A DNA stretch of 64,000 nucleotides, from positions 56,766,968-56,830,967 of the forward strand of contig NC_060257.1 of NCBI RefSeq assembly GCF_921293095.1, in the 5' to 3' direction. Under the pieces are notes generated by a model. The model did not search any database and was not told the DNA's origin. It saw nothing but the letters and a program-made list of their open reading frames with translations. This DNA is from Ischnura elegans (lineage: Eukaryota; Arthropoda; Insecta; Odonata; Coenagrionidae). A program made the position numbers and the translations under genes. Positions 22,851 to 34,713 of this stretch are shown piece by piece (position 1 is the first letter of the stretch; each line of letters opens with the position of its first letter).

Positions 22851-23131
22851 AGGCCTGCTTACAACAATACACTTTACTATACAATACAATTCACACGCAC
22901 TAGTTTATGCCTAAATGTATGAACCTAAGAATAAACGCCAAAATGGACCGTGGACCTATAACGACCCAACTTGTGCGAATGTATGTACAGAGAATATAAC
23001 TTGTTCTAATTTGGTTAATGTATTCCTGCATGTTCCGTTCCGGCCAATTAAAATCGTCCATGCAATCAGGGACTAACTCGTACGTTGTTGTACGACTAAC
23101 TCGTAATGTTGGGTGTAACCAGGCCTTTAAG
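22851..23131. mobile_element. MITE with GGCCTGxTTAC ends
   Basis: The element starts GGCCTGCTTACA and ends TGTAACCAGGCC, flanked by TAAA/TTTA. It is a diverged relative of the MITE at 32478-32710 (shared GTTCCGTTCCGGCC core on either strand). A partial copy (right part only, ending GTAACCAGGCC) follows at about 23266-23366. It has PIF/Harbinger-like ends, but the family is uncertain. Confidence 0.6.
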
Positions 23132-23375
23132 GCCTGTAGTACAAGGTTCTGTTTTCTGTACTTAGAACGCATATATTTAATTCTATTTTCTATTTCATAT
23201 TACTATTATATTAATTACTATTACATTCGATATCCCGTACAAGCAAACGCATGTACATAAAAAAGAACCAATTCAAATTTGATTCACGCAGTCATGTTCC
23301 GTTCCGGCCCACAAAAATCATTCATGCAATCAGACATTAACTCGCTCGCGATAATGCAACAAGTAACCAGGCCTT

Positions 23376-23819
23376 ATGACGCGAGCAAGAGAGACCGGTC
23401 CAGCAGGAATGAAGTGTCCACTTAAATTAGTTCATGGAATCTTTTTGACGAAAAATCATCCCAAAAAAGAAGAGGGAGAGGAAGAACCTGCCCTCTTCCT
23501 GCTTCGGAGGTGGTCGATCGACATTTTTTACGTAGCGGTCCCGCTAAACCCATCCCCCCCTAAGCCTCCGCCAGAGGGCTGGATGGCGCCGACCTTCGGC
23601 TGGGGCATTCAACTGCGAGGAGCATCATCCCGCCCTGGCCGAGCTAATGACCACTGGCAGACCCATTTAACCCCCACCTCCCGCCTCATCCCACGTCACC
23701 ATCCAACCAATAAAAGAAATGCGAAGAAGAAGGGAGGTGATAAATTTTTGGGACGGCGAAAAACTCGTGGAGAACAGGCCCCGTTCAAAGACGAAGTCAT
23801 GACGACCCCCCAGAAATGA
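23376..23819 (+). other. GC-rich patch with a 147-codon open frame, not recognised
   Basis: An open frame of 147 codons has a lysine-rich C-terminal part (KRNAKKKGGDKFLGRRK) and a proline-rich middle (PSPPKPPP). The base composition differs sharply from the AT-rich flanks. It has no signal peptide and no recognisable domain. It could be an unspliced exon, a CpG-rich regulatory patch or part of a transposon. I do not call it a gene. Confidence 0.25.
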
Positions 23820-24017
23820 GGAGCATATACGCTCGTACATGAGACATGAAATAAAACACCACTCATAAATAGAATAAAATGTGAAGTTAAAAACTTTCTG
23901 GGCTACGTCGCCGAATTAATTTTTTTATTGGCTGGCGCGTCAATATTTCTAAACTTTCTCGTATCCGAAAAGCGGTTGCATCAGTATAACAAAGGTAAGA
24001 AAAGAGAAAGGGGTTAT

Positions 24018-25785
24018 TCAAACCCATAGTAAATTAAAATTGATAATTATCGGATAGTCTTTTTACCAGAAACAGAGGCCTCAGCAAATAAAATATATAA
24101 GAATTACTTACTAAGTCGTCTTTAATTTGATTTAGATTTCCATAGGCAAACATTCGCATTTACCTTTTAATTATTTGTAAGAAATCTTAACTCTCTATCC
24201 TTTACTATACATTTATAACCACAAAAACACTTATCTTATATTAATAATAGATCAATAAAATATTTAATGCATAAAATCAACTACTAATTTGACTTTAAAT
24301 TCATTTATTTTACGTTAGAAATATTTGACTAAAAGACCTAATGTTATCTTTTTTCGCCGGTGACCTAACAAGCTGCATAGATATTTTTTATTTACTACTA
24401 CAACATTGTTATTCCTAGTTCCCAAAACACTATTACATCCTTTGTGAATTTACGATAAAACATTGTTGGTATTTAACTGCTAGGTAAATTATGTTTGTGA
24501 ACTTGATAGGATTATAGATTGTTAAGACGCAATGGATCAGGTTCTTGTAATGGAATTTGACATGTCAGAAAATTTTGAAAGGGTGCGGTTACTTTAAATG
24601 CCGTGAATATTTCAACATCATAACATTAAGAGTTAAACGAACATGATGTCCCGTGACGATGTTTCCCGACCGATGCCTGTCACTATATCAAGAGAATCTG
24701 ATTCTCTTTTTTCCCATGATCAAGCAAACAGCACCGGTCAGGAAACGTAGGGGCCACCCAAAAATTGACGGGGCGACATATCCCAAAAAGTTTTAGACTC
24801 ACGTTACAAGCACCCGCAAAAGTTTTAACGATGGAAAACGAAATGATTCAGGAATTATTCTCGAACTCTACCGGGATATTGGCTTCATTTCAGCCGAGGA
24901 TTTTAGGAGAACGACTCCCTTTCCATTTTCAAGGCGTCAAATCTGGCACAGTGGGATAAAAATACCTTGAAAATGCGAAGCAAGTCGTTTTCGGAAACGC
25001 CAGCGGAGAAAGAGCCAAGAACATGATGCGCAGTCCGAGAAAATTCCAAATATTATTCGTCGGAACAAAACATAAATCGCGTAAAATTAAATGAATATTG
25101 CAACATTGTGACGCGACGTCATGTTCGCTTAACTTTTAATGATATCATGTTGAAATTTTCAGGGTAGTTAACCACACTTCTTCAAAATTTCATTATATGT
25201 CAAATTTGAGTTCCGAGACCTGAACCATTACGTCTTACCAACCTATAATCTCGAAAATTTCACAAATTTAATTAACCTAGTGATTAAATACCAACAGTAC
25301 AATACAACAATGTCGTGATAACAAAAAGATTGTATTAGTGCTTTGGGAAGTAGGAACAACAATGATGCAACAGTAAAAAAGCGTCATGTATGCCGCTATT
25401 TAGATCAGAAGCGAATGTAGATACCAATAGGTAATCAAGAAAAAGTTATTCGACTAATTGAAATTTAAGAAGAATAAATAAAAATAAATAAATAAAATTA
25501 AATATAAATGAATTTTAAGAATTAGTATTTCATGAAATATTTAAGTAATCTATTAATAATATAGGATAAGAATTTTTTGTGCTAATAGCTATTAAATAAA
25601 TAGTAGACTATAATATTTGTATATATATTCAATGCTAAAACGCGAATGTTTATGCAAAATATCGAAATAAAAATTGAAAGGGAATCAGTAAGTAATTCTT
25701 TTAATTTAAATGAATTTCATTTCCTAAGTTGCTTCTAAAAAGGTTATCCAATAATTATCACTTTAATTTAGGGAGGGTTTGAATT
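24018..25785. repeat. Large inverted repeat, ~650-bp arms around a ~430-bp spacer
   Basis: Left arm about 24018-24667; right arm about 25100-25785. Complementary landmarks run in mirror order. GATAATTATCGGATA pairs with TATCCAATAATTATC, and AGAATTACTTACT with AGTAAGTAATTCT. AAACATTCGC pairs with GCGAATGTTT, and ACAACATTGTTATTCCTA with TAGGAACAACAATGATG. GAACATGATGTC pairs with GACGTCATGTTC. The arms are diverged but co-linear over their whole length. No transposase is visible in the arms or spacer. It is a foldback-type element or an old inverted duplication. Confidence 0.75.
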
Positions 25786-25799
25786 TTTAAGTTTAAATT

Positions 25800-28015
25800 T
25801 ATTGCAATTGTGCAACCATTTTTCGTAAAAACGCTGAAAGTTAATGGCGAGTGATATTTTTCATGATATAATCACTACGCGAGAGTAACTCCGCAAATTT
25901 TAAATCATAATATTTCCAATTCATTGAAAGAAAGATTGGATATTTGTTCGGCTCGCAAAAAAATTAACTGCCGCTACCGTTATGAGGACCCTTAGACGAC
26001 CGAACTCATCGCGCAAAACTTGAATGCCGCGAAACCTGTTTAGATACATGGGACGGGTCACATCAAATTTTGGCGAACCGTTATAGATTTCAGCCGAAAA
26101 TTCTTCAGCTTACCGAACACATATTTGCCACGCCTACCACTTTTTTATTAAAGTTAGGAGGCAATAAAAATTGCTTTTGATATTCAAGGTGAATGAAAAC
26201 AGGATTTTTGTAAAACAGGATGATTTTGATACGCGAGCATCGGAACGGCAGTTGCTAGTCGCGAAATCCAATAATTATAATTACGTCCACGGCGCACTAG
26301 GTCCATGTTATATGGAAGGACTAAAATTTCGCAGCGATTATGTACGCAATATAAATACATTGACCATGCTTGTCTTTCTTTATGCATGATTTTACTTACT
26401 TTTGCTCCGCAGAAAAAATACGATTTAAAGTTATTATGTCGATATTTATTTATCAGTAAGCTGAGATGATTTATCTTGCGAAAATTTGTACAGATTTTTA
26501 CAGATTAATCATGTGGAAATATGTAAATTTGTGATTGATTTATTCAATAACCTATGTCAGGCTCCATAAGACCACGATTTCACATTACATTGAATATCTG
26601 TGAATTGAATTCGTCGAATTTTCAATACCTTTACTAAAATTATCCAAGTATACCACAAATTAAACGGATGAGCAAAGCTTCACCAAAATCTGTAAATTTG
26701 AAAATAGAAATTCTAGCGAGCTTAAAAACTTCACGTTCTCAAATGGACTCACGGGATAGCGTAAGGATCGCAAAACAAAAGCATCTATCTTTTAGCTATC
26801 AGAATAGCATTTATGCATTTTCATGACATTATTTCGCAAGATTACGCAATTTATTAATATTAATCTGCAGCATTGATAACACACGTTAATTTTCTAATTT
26901 GCTACTCTGACGACGGTGAAACGTTCGTGAAATATCTCAAAACCTTGTTTGCATGTTACTTAATTTATGTCTAAATTACAAGATCATTTTTTCCGTTCCT
27001 TCCCAGCAATGGATTCAGCGATCGCACCAAAAACGGCGGAAAATGGCCTCTTCACGCCATATTTACCGCGAATATAGCATACGTCATATGAATGTTTTGT
27101 CATTTCGTCCTTTACATTAAAAAAGAACAAAATAATTTTTTAACACGTACATATAACAAATATTTACAAGGATTTCCCAAAAATATAGATACTTGGACGA
27201 AATTATGAGGAACATAATTGGAATTTCACTGAAATGCTATACATACACACACATTATCATCTAACCCGCGCGGTATCCCGAGAAGATTTTTCTAACATTA
27301 TCATCTCTTTACCATCGTAAAGATTTAATGATTTAAGACTTTTAGATAAGATGATGACTAATTATTTAAGAATTATATAATCTTGTATGATATATCATAC
27401 ATTACTAACGTGGCGATCAGCAGACGAGGATTTTAGCCATACTGGTTACGGTCATCATTAATGATACTGCCTGAATATATGGTACGAAAATTTTTACACA
27501 CTCATGTAGCGAAAAAATTGTAAAAGTTGCGCTTACAACAATCCTTAATAAAGAAAACCGAATTTCTAATTCACGTGTAGAAATGACACCTTACATTTAT
27601 AATGCTCGGGTAAAGCATAGACGGTAGAGAGAGGATAGTCTTGCCAAATTCTAAAAAAAATATTTTTATCACAAACAACACCAGCTTTCCATTTGAATGG
27701 GCGCGAAATTAATAGAAAAAAACATGAATATTACACCCAAACATTGATCAGTTGACGACTGAGACTCATGAGGTCAAATTTGGAAAGGGAAGTACACTTT
27801 TGATGCCCGATGAAAAAAAAACTTTGGTAACGTTATTCCATCATCTCCTCTTAGTCCTTAACCTTGTCGCAAAATAGTGACTCCAAAAATTACGACGAGA
27901 TTTCATGACGTTATTTCCGTAATCGTAAACCCATAAACGGGCAGTATTGCCGGCAATTTTCTCCCGCATTCCTCGCTAAAAGGAAATACTCCACTCCTTG
28001 ATAACTAACCGCAAT
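25800..28015. other. AT-rich DNA, no gene seen
   Basis: A short repeat-family fragment (GGTATCCCGAGAAGATTTTT at about 27274) also occurs near 43832, 45694 and 60655. A degenerate CTGACGA...GAAAC occurs at about 26907. No exon is supported. Confidence 0.45.
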
Positions 28016-28023
28016 TAAAAAAA

Positions 28024-28560
28024 TCACTTAATGCCCGTCGCATCAATGCACTCTCGTCCTATATATATTGGCACTTCACACGTGAAACTGTCTCGCAGAG
28101 ACTCCCTTACCTTATGCAGCATGGTTGAGCCGTTCGCAAACCTCCGACGGAACACAGGAAGAGATCTTTTTAAAAAAGGGTTCGGCCGAACTCTGGAATA
28201 CTCCTGGTCGGAGGCCCGCCTCGGAATCTCCTTATATACACCAGCGGCCAATGTACACCGGGTTCTACTTCCAGGTCATTCCCCTACCTCTTTCCGCTAC
28301 ACATCAACCGGCCCTTTTTTCACAAAAAATATAGCCCGCTCGAAAAATTCCACCCCTTTTCTCAATTGGACGAAGGGGGGAAAGTCCAACCCCCCTCCAG
28401 CCAATCGGCAACTTCCTCCGGACCCATCTTCTTTCACGTTTAATTATTTTTTTTATAATGACATATATACGGAAAATATATGTACATATCACTCCATAAA
28501 TTTGCGTAACGAGTGGGAGGGAACTCGTTTAAAATTTGGGTCGTGGTCTTGAAATGTTTG
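28024..28560. other. GC-rich patch, possible promoter, no gene called
   Basis: GC-rich sequence with homopolymer C/G runs and a TATA-like TTATATACA at about 28232 stands out from its flanks. Frames on both strands are open for 60-170 codons because of composition, not visible coding signal. A promoter or unspliced exon is possible. Confidence 0.25.
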
Positions 28561-28921
28561 GGGTATATAGCGGAGACTTTTACAACCTTTACCTCTGTTT
28601 ATGATGTGAATATTTTATTTCATTATTGCAAACTTTTATGGCGTACTTCTTGTTTAAAAATTAACACGTAGTCTTGAAAATTTCGGGGTACATAAATGAG
28701 GATTTTTACGAGATTTATATCTTTTCAAAATGCAAAATACGTATCTCATCAGTGCAAAATACGAGCGGTGCATCGGTAGAGCGGCGTGTTAAAAGTACCC
28801 TCCCCTTCCCCAAATGTTACCCCACCACAAATAAAAAAATTCAACATGTTTTTATATGTTATCTTTCCATCGATTTTTAACTCTCCTAATTTTGCTGAGC
28901 TCCATTTTCGTCCAAGACAAT

Positions 28922-29115
28922 TAAATTAATATATTTTTTTTTAATTTCCATTCCACCGAAAACAGCACACATAGGTCTCTTAAATCGGGGTGTGATAAAA
29001 TTTTCAACAATTGTACGTGCACGAACACCCATGCCCTGGATAAGGGAAACTTACCCAAACGGGACTCGAACCCACAACCTCTTGTTAGGCAGGCGAGGAC
29101 TTTACCCCGCCCCAA
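28922..29115 (-). mobile_element. tRNA-derived SINE
   Basis: The tRNA-like head (about 29051-29112, minus strand) has box A (GGTTGGGGCGGGGTAAAGTC), an anticodon arm reading CCTAACA and box B (GGTTCGAGTCCC). The body contains CCAGGGCATGGGTGTTCGTG and ends in an AT-rich tail near 28930. The AAC in the anticodon position suggests a tRNA-Val-like source, which is uncertain. Confidence 0.7.
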
Positions 29116-29119
29116 CCGA

Positions 29120-30855
29120 GACCATACCAGAATCATAAATATCATATGCCATCCATCATTGGCAGTTTAACAGTAAAAGATCAATATAGAAGATATATGA
29201 GATATAAAAGGAAAGTAAAAAGATAAAAATAGAAAATCCAGATAAAATTGGATAAGATCAGTTGAATATACTAGGGGTACAGAAATTAGGTAGGTAATTC
29301 CACTTTTTTAAAATAGGAAAAAATGAAAATAATCTGTTAATTTAAAATATTTAATTTCGCAATTTTGAGTAAAAAATATGCCATATGTTAGAAATTCAAA
29401 AATATTAGTTATATATTCATATCTATTTAACTTGGGTAAAAAGTATGGCTACCAGTGAAACCTGTACTTTAGTGTTTAGTCTCTGTGCTATGCAAGTGGT
29501 TTCCAATTTATGCGATCTTGTATAGTTATATTTAAAATCATAGGATAGGATAGAAAAGGATATGGACACATAGCAGAAAGAGACGAGGATTTTACCAACC
29601 GGCTGCTCTAACAGGAGCAATACCAGGACGGAAACTCTAAGCGTCCTAGTATCACAACTTGTACCCTCTGATTTCTAGCTTTTTTCGTTTACCGAAGCAC
29701 CTTTGTCCTCGTTCTTTTTCTATTCTGTGTTCCCATCCCTTTCTTTCCTATTCTATAAATTTATATATTAACACAAACACAATTTGTAGAAATATGAGAT
29801 GCACGTTGCACGTAATATTCACGTCTCAAGTCACAAGTGTCAATTTTTGTGTCTATGTAAAAACATAGACACAAAAAAAAACACTCACAGGAAAAATAAA
29901 ACTTGGAAATATCGAAGTTTTTGAATATGCTTTTCAGCTTTTCATTTTTTAAGTGTCCCTATTTCTGTGTTTCTGTGTATATTTGTCTAGTTATTTATTT
30001 ATATAACCCAAGCGTTACAGCAAGAAGCGCTTTCTTCGAGACTATATATATGTACACCAATCTATGTACATATTTATTTTTTGCACAAAGAGATGGCCGC
30101 CAAAAAATCAGCCCATTCCATCCCCACTCCATTCCGGGAGAGGACCAGTTCAGACCGCTACATCTCCAGCCCACTTCAACTCCTACTCATCCGCCCCGCC
30201 TACCGGCCACAATAAGAAGACACCGGAGACTCAATGGCCGTATCTTTTAACCCCTCTTTCGTGAAAGACACACATGCTTCCAGCGAGACTCGGCAAAAAG
30301 AATAATCACGGGGAAGAAAACGAGGAAAGAATAATGCAAAAGAAATGGAGAGGAATCTCAAGAGACACGTGGACCGTTCGAGAATTCGTGAATATGGCCT
30401 TAGGGCTGAGAGGAAATTGTGGATTAATAAGAAGGAAAAAGAACGAAAAGAAGATATAATAATATTTTCATGCCCCACAGTTCCGACCGATTACATCATT
30501 ACCGAGAATATTATGCCATCTTCTGCGCCATCATTTAATAATCGTATAGATGCACCCCGCAATCTCTGGCTATTACCACAACATCTCTCGGTGTAAAAAA
30601 ACCTCTTCTTCCGGCCCGAAAAAAAAACAAAACACGATCCTCCGATCATTTCCTTTCGGAGGTCGTCAAGGTTTCGGTGTTTTCATTACCGAGGTTAAAG
30701 ACCTATCTTTTTCCTTGTTTTTTTGTTCAACTCGAGTAGTTGTTTTTTAATCAGATCGTGCGTGGGGTTCTTTACGATTCCATTGTGTGATTGTTGACGA
30801 TTTTTTGATGAAATTCACTAACTCTTGCTTTACTTTATGGTATTCCATTATAAGT
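29120..30855. other. No gene called; contains a GC-rich patch and one perfect hairpin
   Basis: A GC-rich patch lies at about 30090-30250. An exact 15-bp stem (TTTTTGTGTCTATGT / its complement, 4-nt loop) occurs at 29844-29877. Several short open frames on both strands near 30200-30750 overlap each other and show no domain. Confidence 0.35.
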
Positions 30856-30857
30856 TT

Positions 30858-31270
30858 TCCTGGATATACACAATTTGCCCCTGAAGATGATGATAATTCA
30901 TTGAAACCCGGGTCGCGCTCTGATAAAAAATTAGTGGTATAAGTCAGTGGGGCAGCGAGGGGGGGGGGTTTGGGGGATAAACCCCCCCAGAGCTCAGAGA
31001 AATTTTTTATATTTAATCCATTTTACTTAATTGAATTAATATTACTTATAGAAAAGCGTATATATTAATAAAATATCCCTCAGAAAGCCGTAAAACTCAC
31101 CATTATGAACCATTTATCTTAAAATTCCGCAATATATTAATCTTGGACCTACCGCTTATCCTGGTGGGTATTCCATACCCCCAAACACCCCGGTATTAAT
31201 AGCACCTAAACCTCCCCCAGCCTTAATTCCTAGCTGCGCCCCTGGTATAAGTAATTGTGTATATCCAGGA
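30858..31270 (+). repeat. Hammerhead-like repeat unit, interrupted by a hAT-type MITE
   Basis: TCCTGGATATACACAATT (30858-30875) and its exact complement (31253-31270) bracket a hammerhead-like core. The core is CTGAAGA (30881), a stem around ATGA/TCAT, then GAAACCCGGGTC (30903-30914). GAAA is followed by ACC-CG-GGT and C, the stem III plus GUC cleavage arrangement. The outer 18-bp pair could be part of stem I, although about 30 nt remain unpaired on the 3' side once the MITE is removed. The central CTGANGA is followed by an extra T, as in several other copies here. Confidence 0.6.
30937..31252. mobile_element. hAT-type MITE with 8-bp target duplication
   Basis: The element spans 30945-31244. 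Its ends are CAGTGGGGCAGC and GCTGCGCCCCTG, diverged inverted repeats. The duplicated target GTATAAGT lies at 30937-30944 and 31245-31252. The 8-bp duplication and CAG/CTG termini fit hAT (Tip100/Zaphod-like). It has a G-run near the left end and no transposase. Confidence 0.8.
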
Positions 31271-31274
31271 GAAC

Positions 31275-32470
31275 TGATTTTTTGATGGTCGAAAAGAATG
31301 AATACGGATTAAAACTCCTTGCGTGACACGCAGCGACAATATTACCGGTTGTGACTTGTTCCAGGAAACGCTGAATTACGCAGTTTTCTTAATGGTAGGT
31401 GAGGAGTAGAGGTATGATGGCCCCGTAAAGAGTTAATAATTTCATTCTTCTTCGTTATGTTTCTTTTCTACGCCAGTCATATTTCACAGCATCGTTCTCG
31501 TTAAATGCGAGCGGCCAATGTCGATATTATTCTAGGGAATTAGGTTTGATAATGTGCAGTTCAAAGAAAATTTAGTCAAGTATGTCATTCAAAAATATTT
31601 TCCAACCAAGATGAAAACCATTCCTAGGTTAAAAATATATGTAGTGGTTCAGGCAATATTGATGGTTCAATCCTCAATTTTTTTAAATCGACGTTATTCC
31701 AGATACTTGAGGCGACCAAATCGTCATTACCATGTAAATAATTTCCATAGAGTAACTGATTTTTGTTTCAAATGCAGAATTTAACGGCAGGTAACTCAAA
31801 AATCAACACGATGACTGGCCTCAGATTAATTTTCACCGTAATTATTTAGTTGTGACTAACTTAATATCAGTCTTCCACACGATTTTCTGTTGTTTCACTG
31901 GCTGTTTCATTCATAATTTGATGTTTAAACAAATAATAAAATTCTAATTTTGTGCTCACACAGAATGTAATAAGGAAACGAAATGAGCGCATATTTTCAT
32001 TGGAGAGTGCAGAATTTTATAGGGCTCCAAAAATATGAAGGAAAAAACACCTCAAACAGTGGTGAACGATCACTGAAAAAGATCAATTTCAATGCTCAAC
32101 GGTTAAAATAAAAATGCCCATAAGATAAGGAATGAGGAAGTGCAGAAATGAAATATGTATATTGAAAATGTGGCATGAGATATCATTAGGAGTGCTAAAC
32201 TCAGATGGATGGTAAACAAATTGAAACGCCATTATTAGGGCGAATTTGTAAGGCCCCTTTCTCCAGCTGATCCTTCAAAAGAACAACCCCTGTGTAGAAT
32301 TTGTGACATATGAATGGAAAACACCATGAGAAAAATACAAAATACAGATTTAACGTGATACAATAACCGTTGTACGAATTTCGATTCCTCACGAACAGTG
32401 TTGTCAAGTGTAATTGTAGTTTCATGTCCATTTGTGCCGTAATGTGATTTAAAATATGCAACCAAGGTGA
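31275..32470. other. No gene seen
   Basis: No supported feature lies between the two MITEs. Confidence 0.45.
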
Positions 32471-32477
32471 GTATAAA

Positions 32478-32710
32478 GGCCTGGTTACACGGTACATTAA
32501 CACGTACAAGTTAATGTACATTTGCGAGAATGATTTTGGTGGACCGGAACGGAACATGTACGAATGCATGAACCAAATTAAAACTGGTTCTATTTTCCGT
32601 TCATGCATTCGCATAAATTGGGCGGTTGCCCAGTGCATTTTGTCGTTCATTCTCACGTTCATACATTTAAACATTAACCCGTACGTGTTGATGTATCGTG
32701 TAACCAGGCC
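32478..32710. mobile_element. MITE with GGCCTGGTTACAC terminal inverted repeats
   Basis: The left end GGCCTGGTTACACGGTACAT is matched by the right end ATGTATCGTGTAACCAGGCC. Inversion extends inward over roughly 40 bp (ACACGTACAAGTTAAT-like against its complement). This is the best-preserved member; relatives lie at 22851-23131, 23266-23366 and 57640-57785. Confidence 0.75.
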
Positions 32711-32714
32711 TCTA

Positions 32715-33830
32715 GAGACTCAACTTGTAAGAGATTCTTCATTTTTACCTTAGGATGCACCTTCATATGTTACATAATGGAATATGCCTCGCTTCACATA
32801 AATCTTAATCGATAGAGATATGGAAAATTGAAACTTGTTTGAGTAATTAAGTACTATGGGAGAGAATGGATAGGGGAACTGCATTCGTCGTCTCAAGATT
32901 GCGCTAAATATTGTGAACTAACACCCATGTCCACTGCACTTTATCCATTTTGTAACGTCCGAAAAATAAAATAGGAAATTTTCATGTTATCACAATCGTC
33001 ACATTTGAAAAGTAATTTTTCCAGCACACACTTGTTAAAAATCAGTTTTTTTGTGAGAAAACTCGAGTTTTGATCGAGTTGAACTCCTCCACTAGTTTAA
33101 ATAAAAACGTTATGAAAAAAATCTGTTGATTCGAAATCGTGGAGGCTATAATTTTTCGACTTACGAGGTACTTATTGAGTAGGTAGGTAGTATTCCTTTC
33201 ATATTCCATTGGAAATAAATATGACATCCTGATAGGAAATTACTTATTTGATTCTACTCCATTTTTCCAAGGCAGTGGACATGAAATGAATAAATGTACT
33301 CACCAGATGTTCTCTGAAACATCGTTTCATGAGAGCAGTCTATCACCTTGCCCATTATAGTTTTCGAAATGCTCTTTTTCACCTTACCACGTCTTGAATA
33401 TCTGTATTATTTTTTTATGATATAATTCTAAACTCACACCTTGCAAAGTAAGTGAAAAAATTACTATTATACTACTATTGAAAACGACCTTATTTTGCAT
33501 TTGCGGTAGTTAAAAATTGTCACATGGAGATTGTTACTAAGGGAAGACCAAATCGGTTTTTTATGTCAGGTGAACTGCCATGAGGGATTCTCTGGTTCAT
33601 TATGTTTTCTATAATTTTAATAATTTTAATATTACTTTTATAAAAAGAAAACCTATGTGTATCAGTTAAGCAAAGTGATTATTAAATCATTTGGACACCA
33701 TTATAATTCATGAGAGAAGGGAAAATTAAATGAAAAGTTGGAAATAACTAAATAATAGCCGTGGGATGTAATAACAAGGATACTCCAAAAAAATAACAAA
33801 CCCTTTAGTAAAAAAAAGTTGAGTTTTATT
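32715..33830. other. AT-rich DNA, no gene seen
   Basis: No supported feature was seen downstream of gene C's polyA signal. Confidence 0.45.
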
Positions 33831-33834
33831 TTCT

Positions 33835-33840
33835 AAAAGT
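33835..33840 (-). terminator. PolyA signal of gene C (candidate)
   Basis: AATAAA on the minus strand lies about 320 nt after the stop codon. A closer signal was not seen. Confidence 0.45.
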
Positions 33841-34158
33841 TTTCATTTTCTACAAACATTACCAAAATTACGCGCCGATTTTTTTGCAATTTTTTATAAT
33901 TACATCGTTTTTTTCTTAAATTATAAAACGGGGTTTTGAAGGATTAGGGAGGTGAAATTCAGGGAAACAGGAAAGGAAGCTTTGTACCAATCATTCCAGA
34001 GAGTTGGCTCAGGGTCAAATCCACAGGTTCAATTCAACGCCAAAAAAGTCCTCATGGAGAGGAGTTGGATGGTGTCTCAATGGGCGATTTTCCAGTCGTC
34101 CATGTTCAGTTGTTAACCTGTTCGAATATCCCCTTCATCGTGTCCAAGTCGTGCCAGT

Positions 34159-34713
34159 TCATGAGCTGCTGAAGATCCTCATCGCTTCACGGGCGTTTCC
34201 ATTGTTCGCCTCCAGCCTGGCTGCGAACTCCAGAGGATTCATGGCCGCGACGGCTTCTTCCAACTGCCTCTTCTGCTCTGGGGTCAGGATGAGGTCCGCC
34301 AGCTGAAGGGAAGGGTTCCTGGACAGCAGAGAGTCATCTTCGACGCTGAAATCCTTCGGGGGAACAAAGGATGAGACTTGAGGGGTGTAGGTCTGCACCG
34401 GCTTGGGTTGGACGTGTTGCTGGACCTGCTGGACGTCTCCGGGAACCCTGAAGGTCGCCTTGGTCACCTGCGGGTGAGCCGTCTTGGTGGCCACGGATGG
34501 TTCAGGCACCACTGGTGACGGTGCTTCGACCGCGTGGTAAGGGAATGGCACGTAGTATGGGATAGGAACGATTGAAGGTCTCACGGCCGTGGTCCTGGTG
34601 GCGTAAGGTACGGGGACGGCATGATGATAGAACGGGAATGGATATGGGCTGAAGATGGGGTACTGTGGTGCAGGAGCTGCCGCCACTACGGCAAGCAGGG
34701 CCGATAAGATCAC
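34159..34713 (-). CDS. Secreted Pro/Val/Tyr-rich protein, main exon (paralogue of the gene at 19697)
   Basis: The exon starts at 34713 after a TTCCCACAG acceptor and is open for 184 codons to TGA. It begins VILSALLAVVAAAPAP, the hydrophobic core and cleavage region of a signal peptide; the ATG exon is not located. The mature part is rich in Pro, Tyr and Val (PYPFPFYHH, PIPYYVPFPYHAV), then has a Gln/Val-rich stretch (QQVQQHVQPKPVQ). The C-terminal block (LILTPEQKRQLEEAVAAMNP, then LEFAARLEA) matches the paralogue at 19697-20134 almost residue for residue. Protein C is about 40 residues longer in the middle. Both genes have the same orientation, signal-peptide intron and C-terminal block, which indicates duplication. 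A structural extracellular or cuticular role is inferred from composition; no chitin-binding or catalytic motif is visible. Confidence 0.8.
   Translation of the reverse strand: MILSALLAVVAAAPAPQYPIFSPYPFPFYHHAVPVPYATRTTAVRPSIVPIPYYVPFPYHAVEAPSPVVPEPSVATKTAHPQVTKATFRVPGDVQQVQQHVQPKPVQTYTPQVSSFVPPKDFSVEDDSLLSRNPSLQLADLILTPEQKRQLEEAVAAMNPLEFAARLEANNGNAREAMRIFSSS

Noticed and set aside
26907-26930. Hammerhead-like CTGACGACGGTGAAACG
   Set aside because: No room for a stem II between the two boxes.
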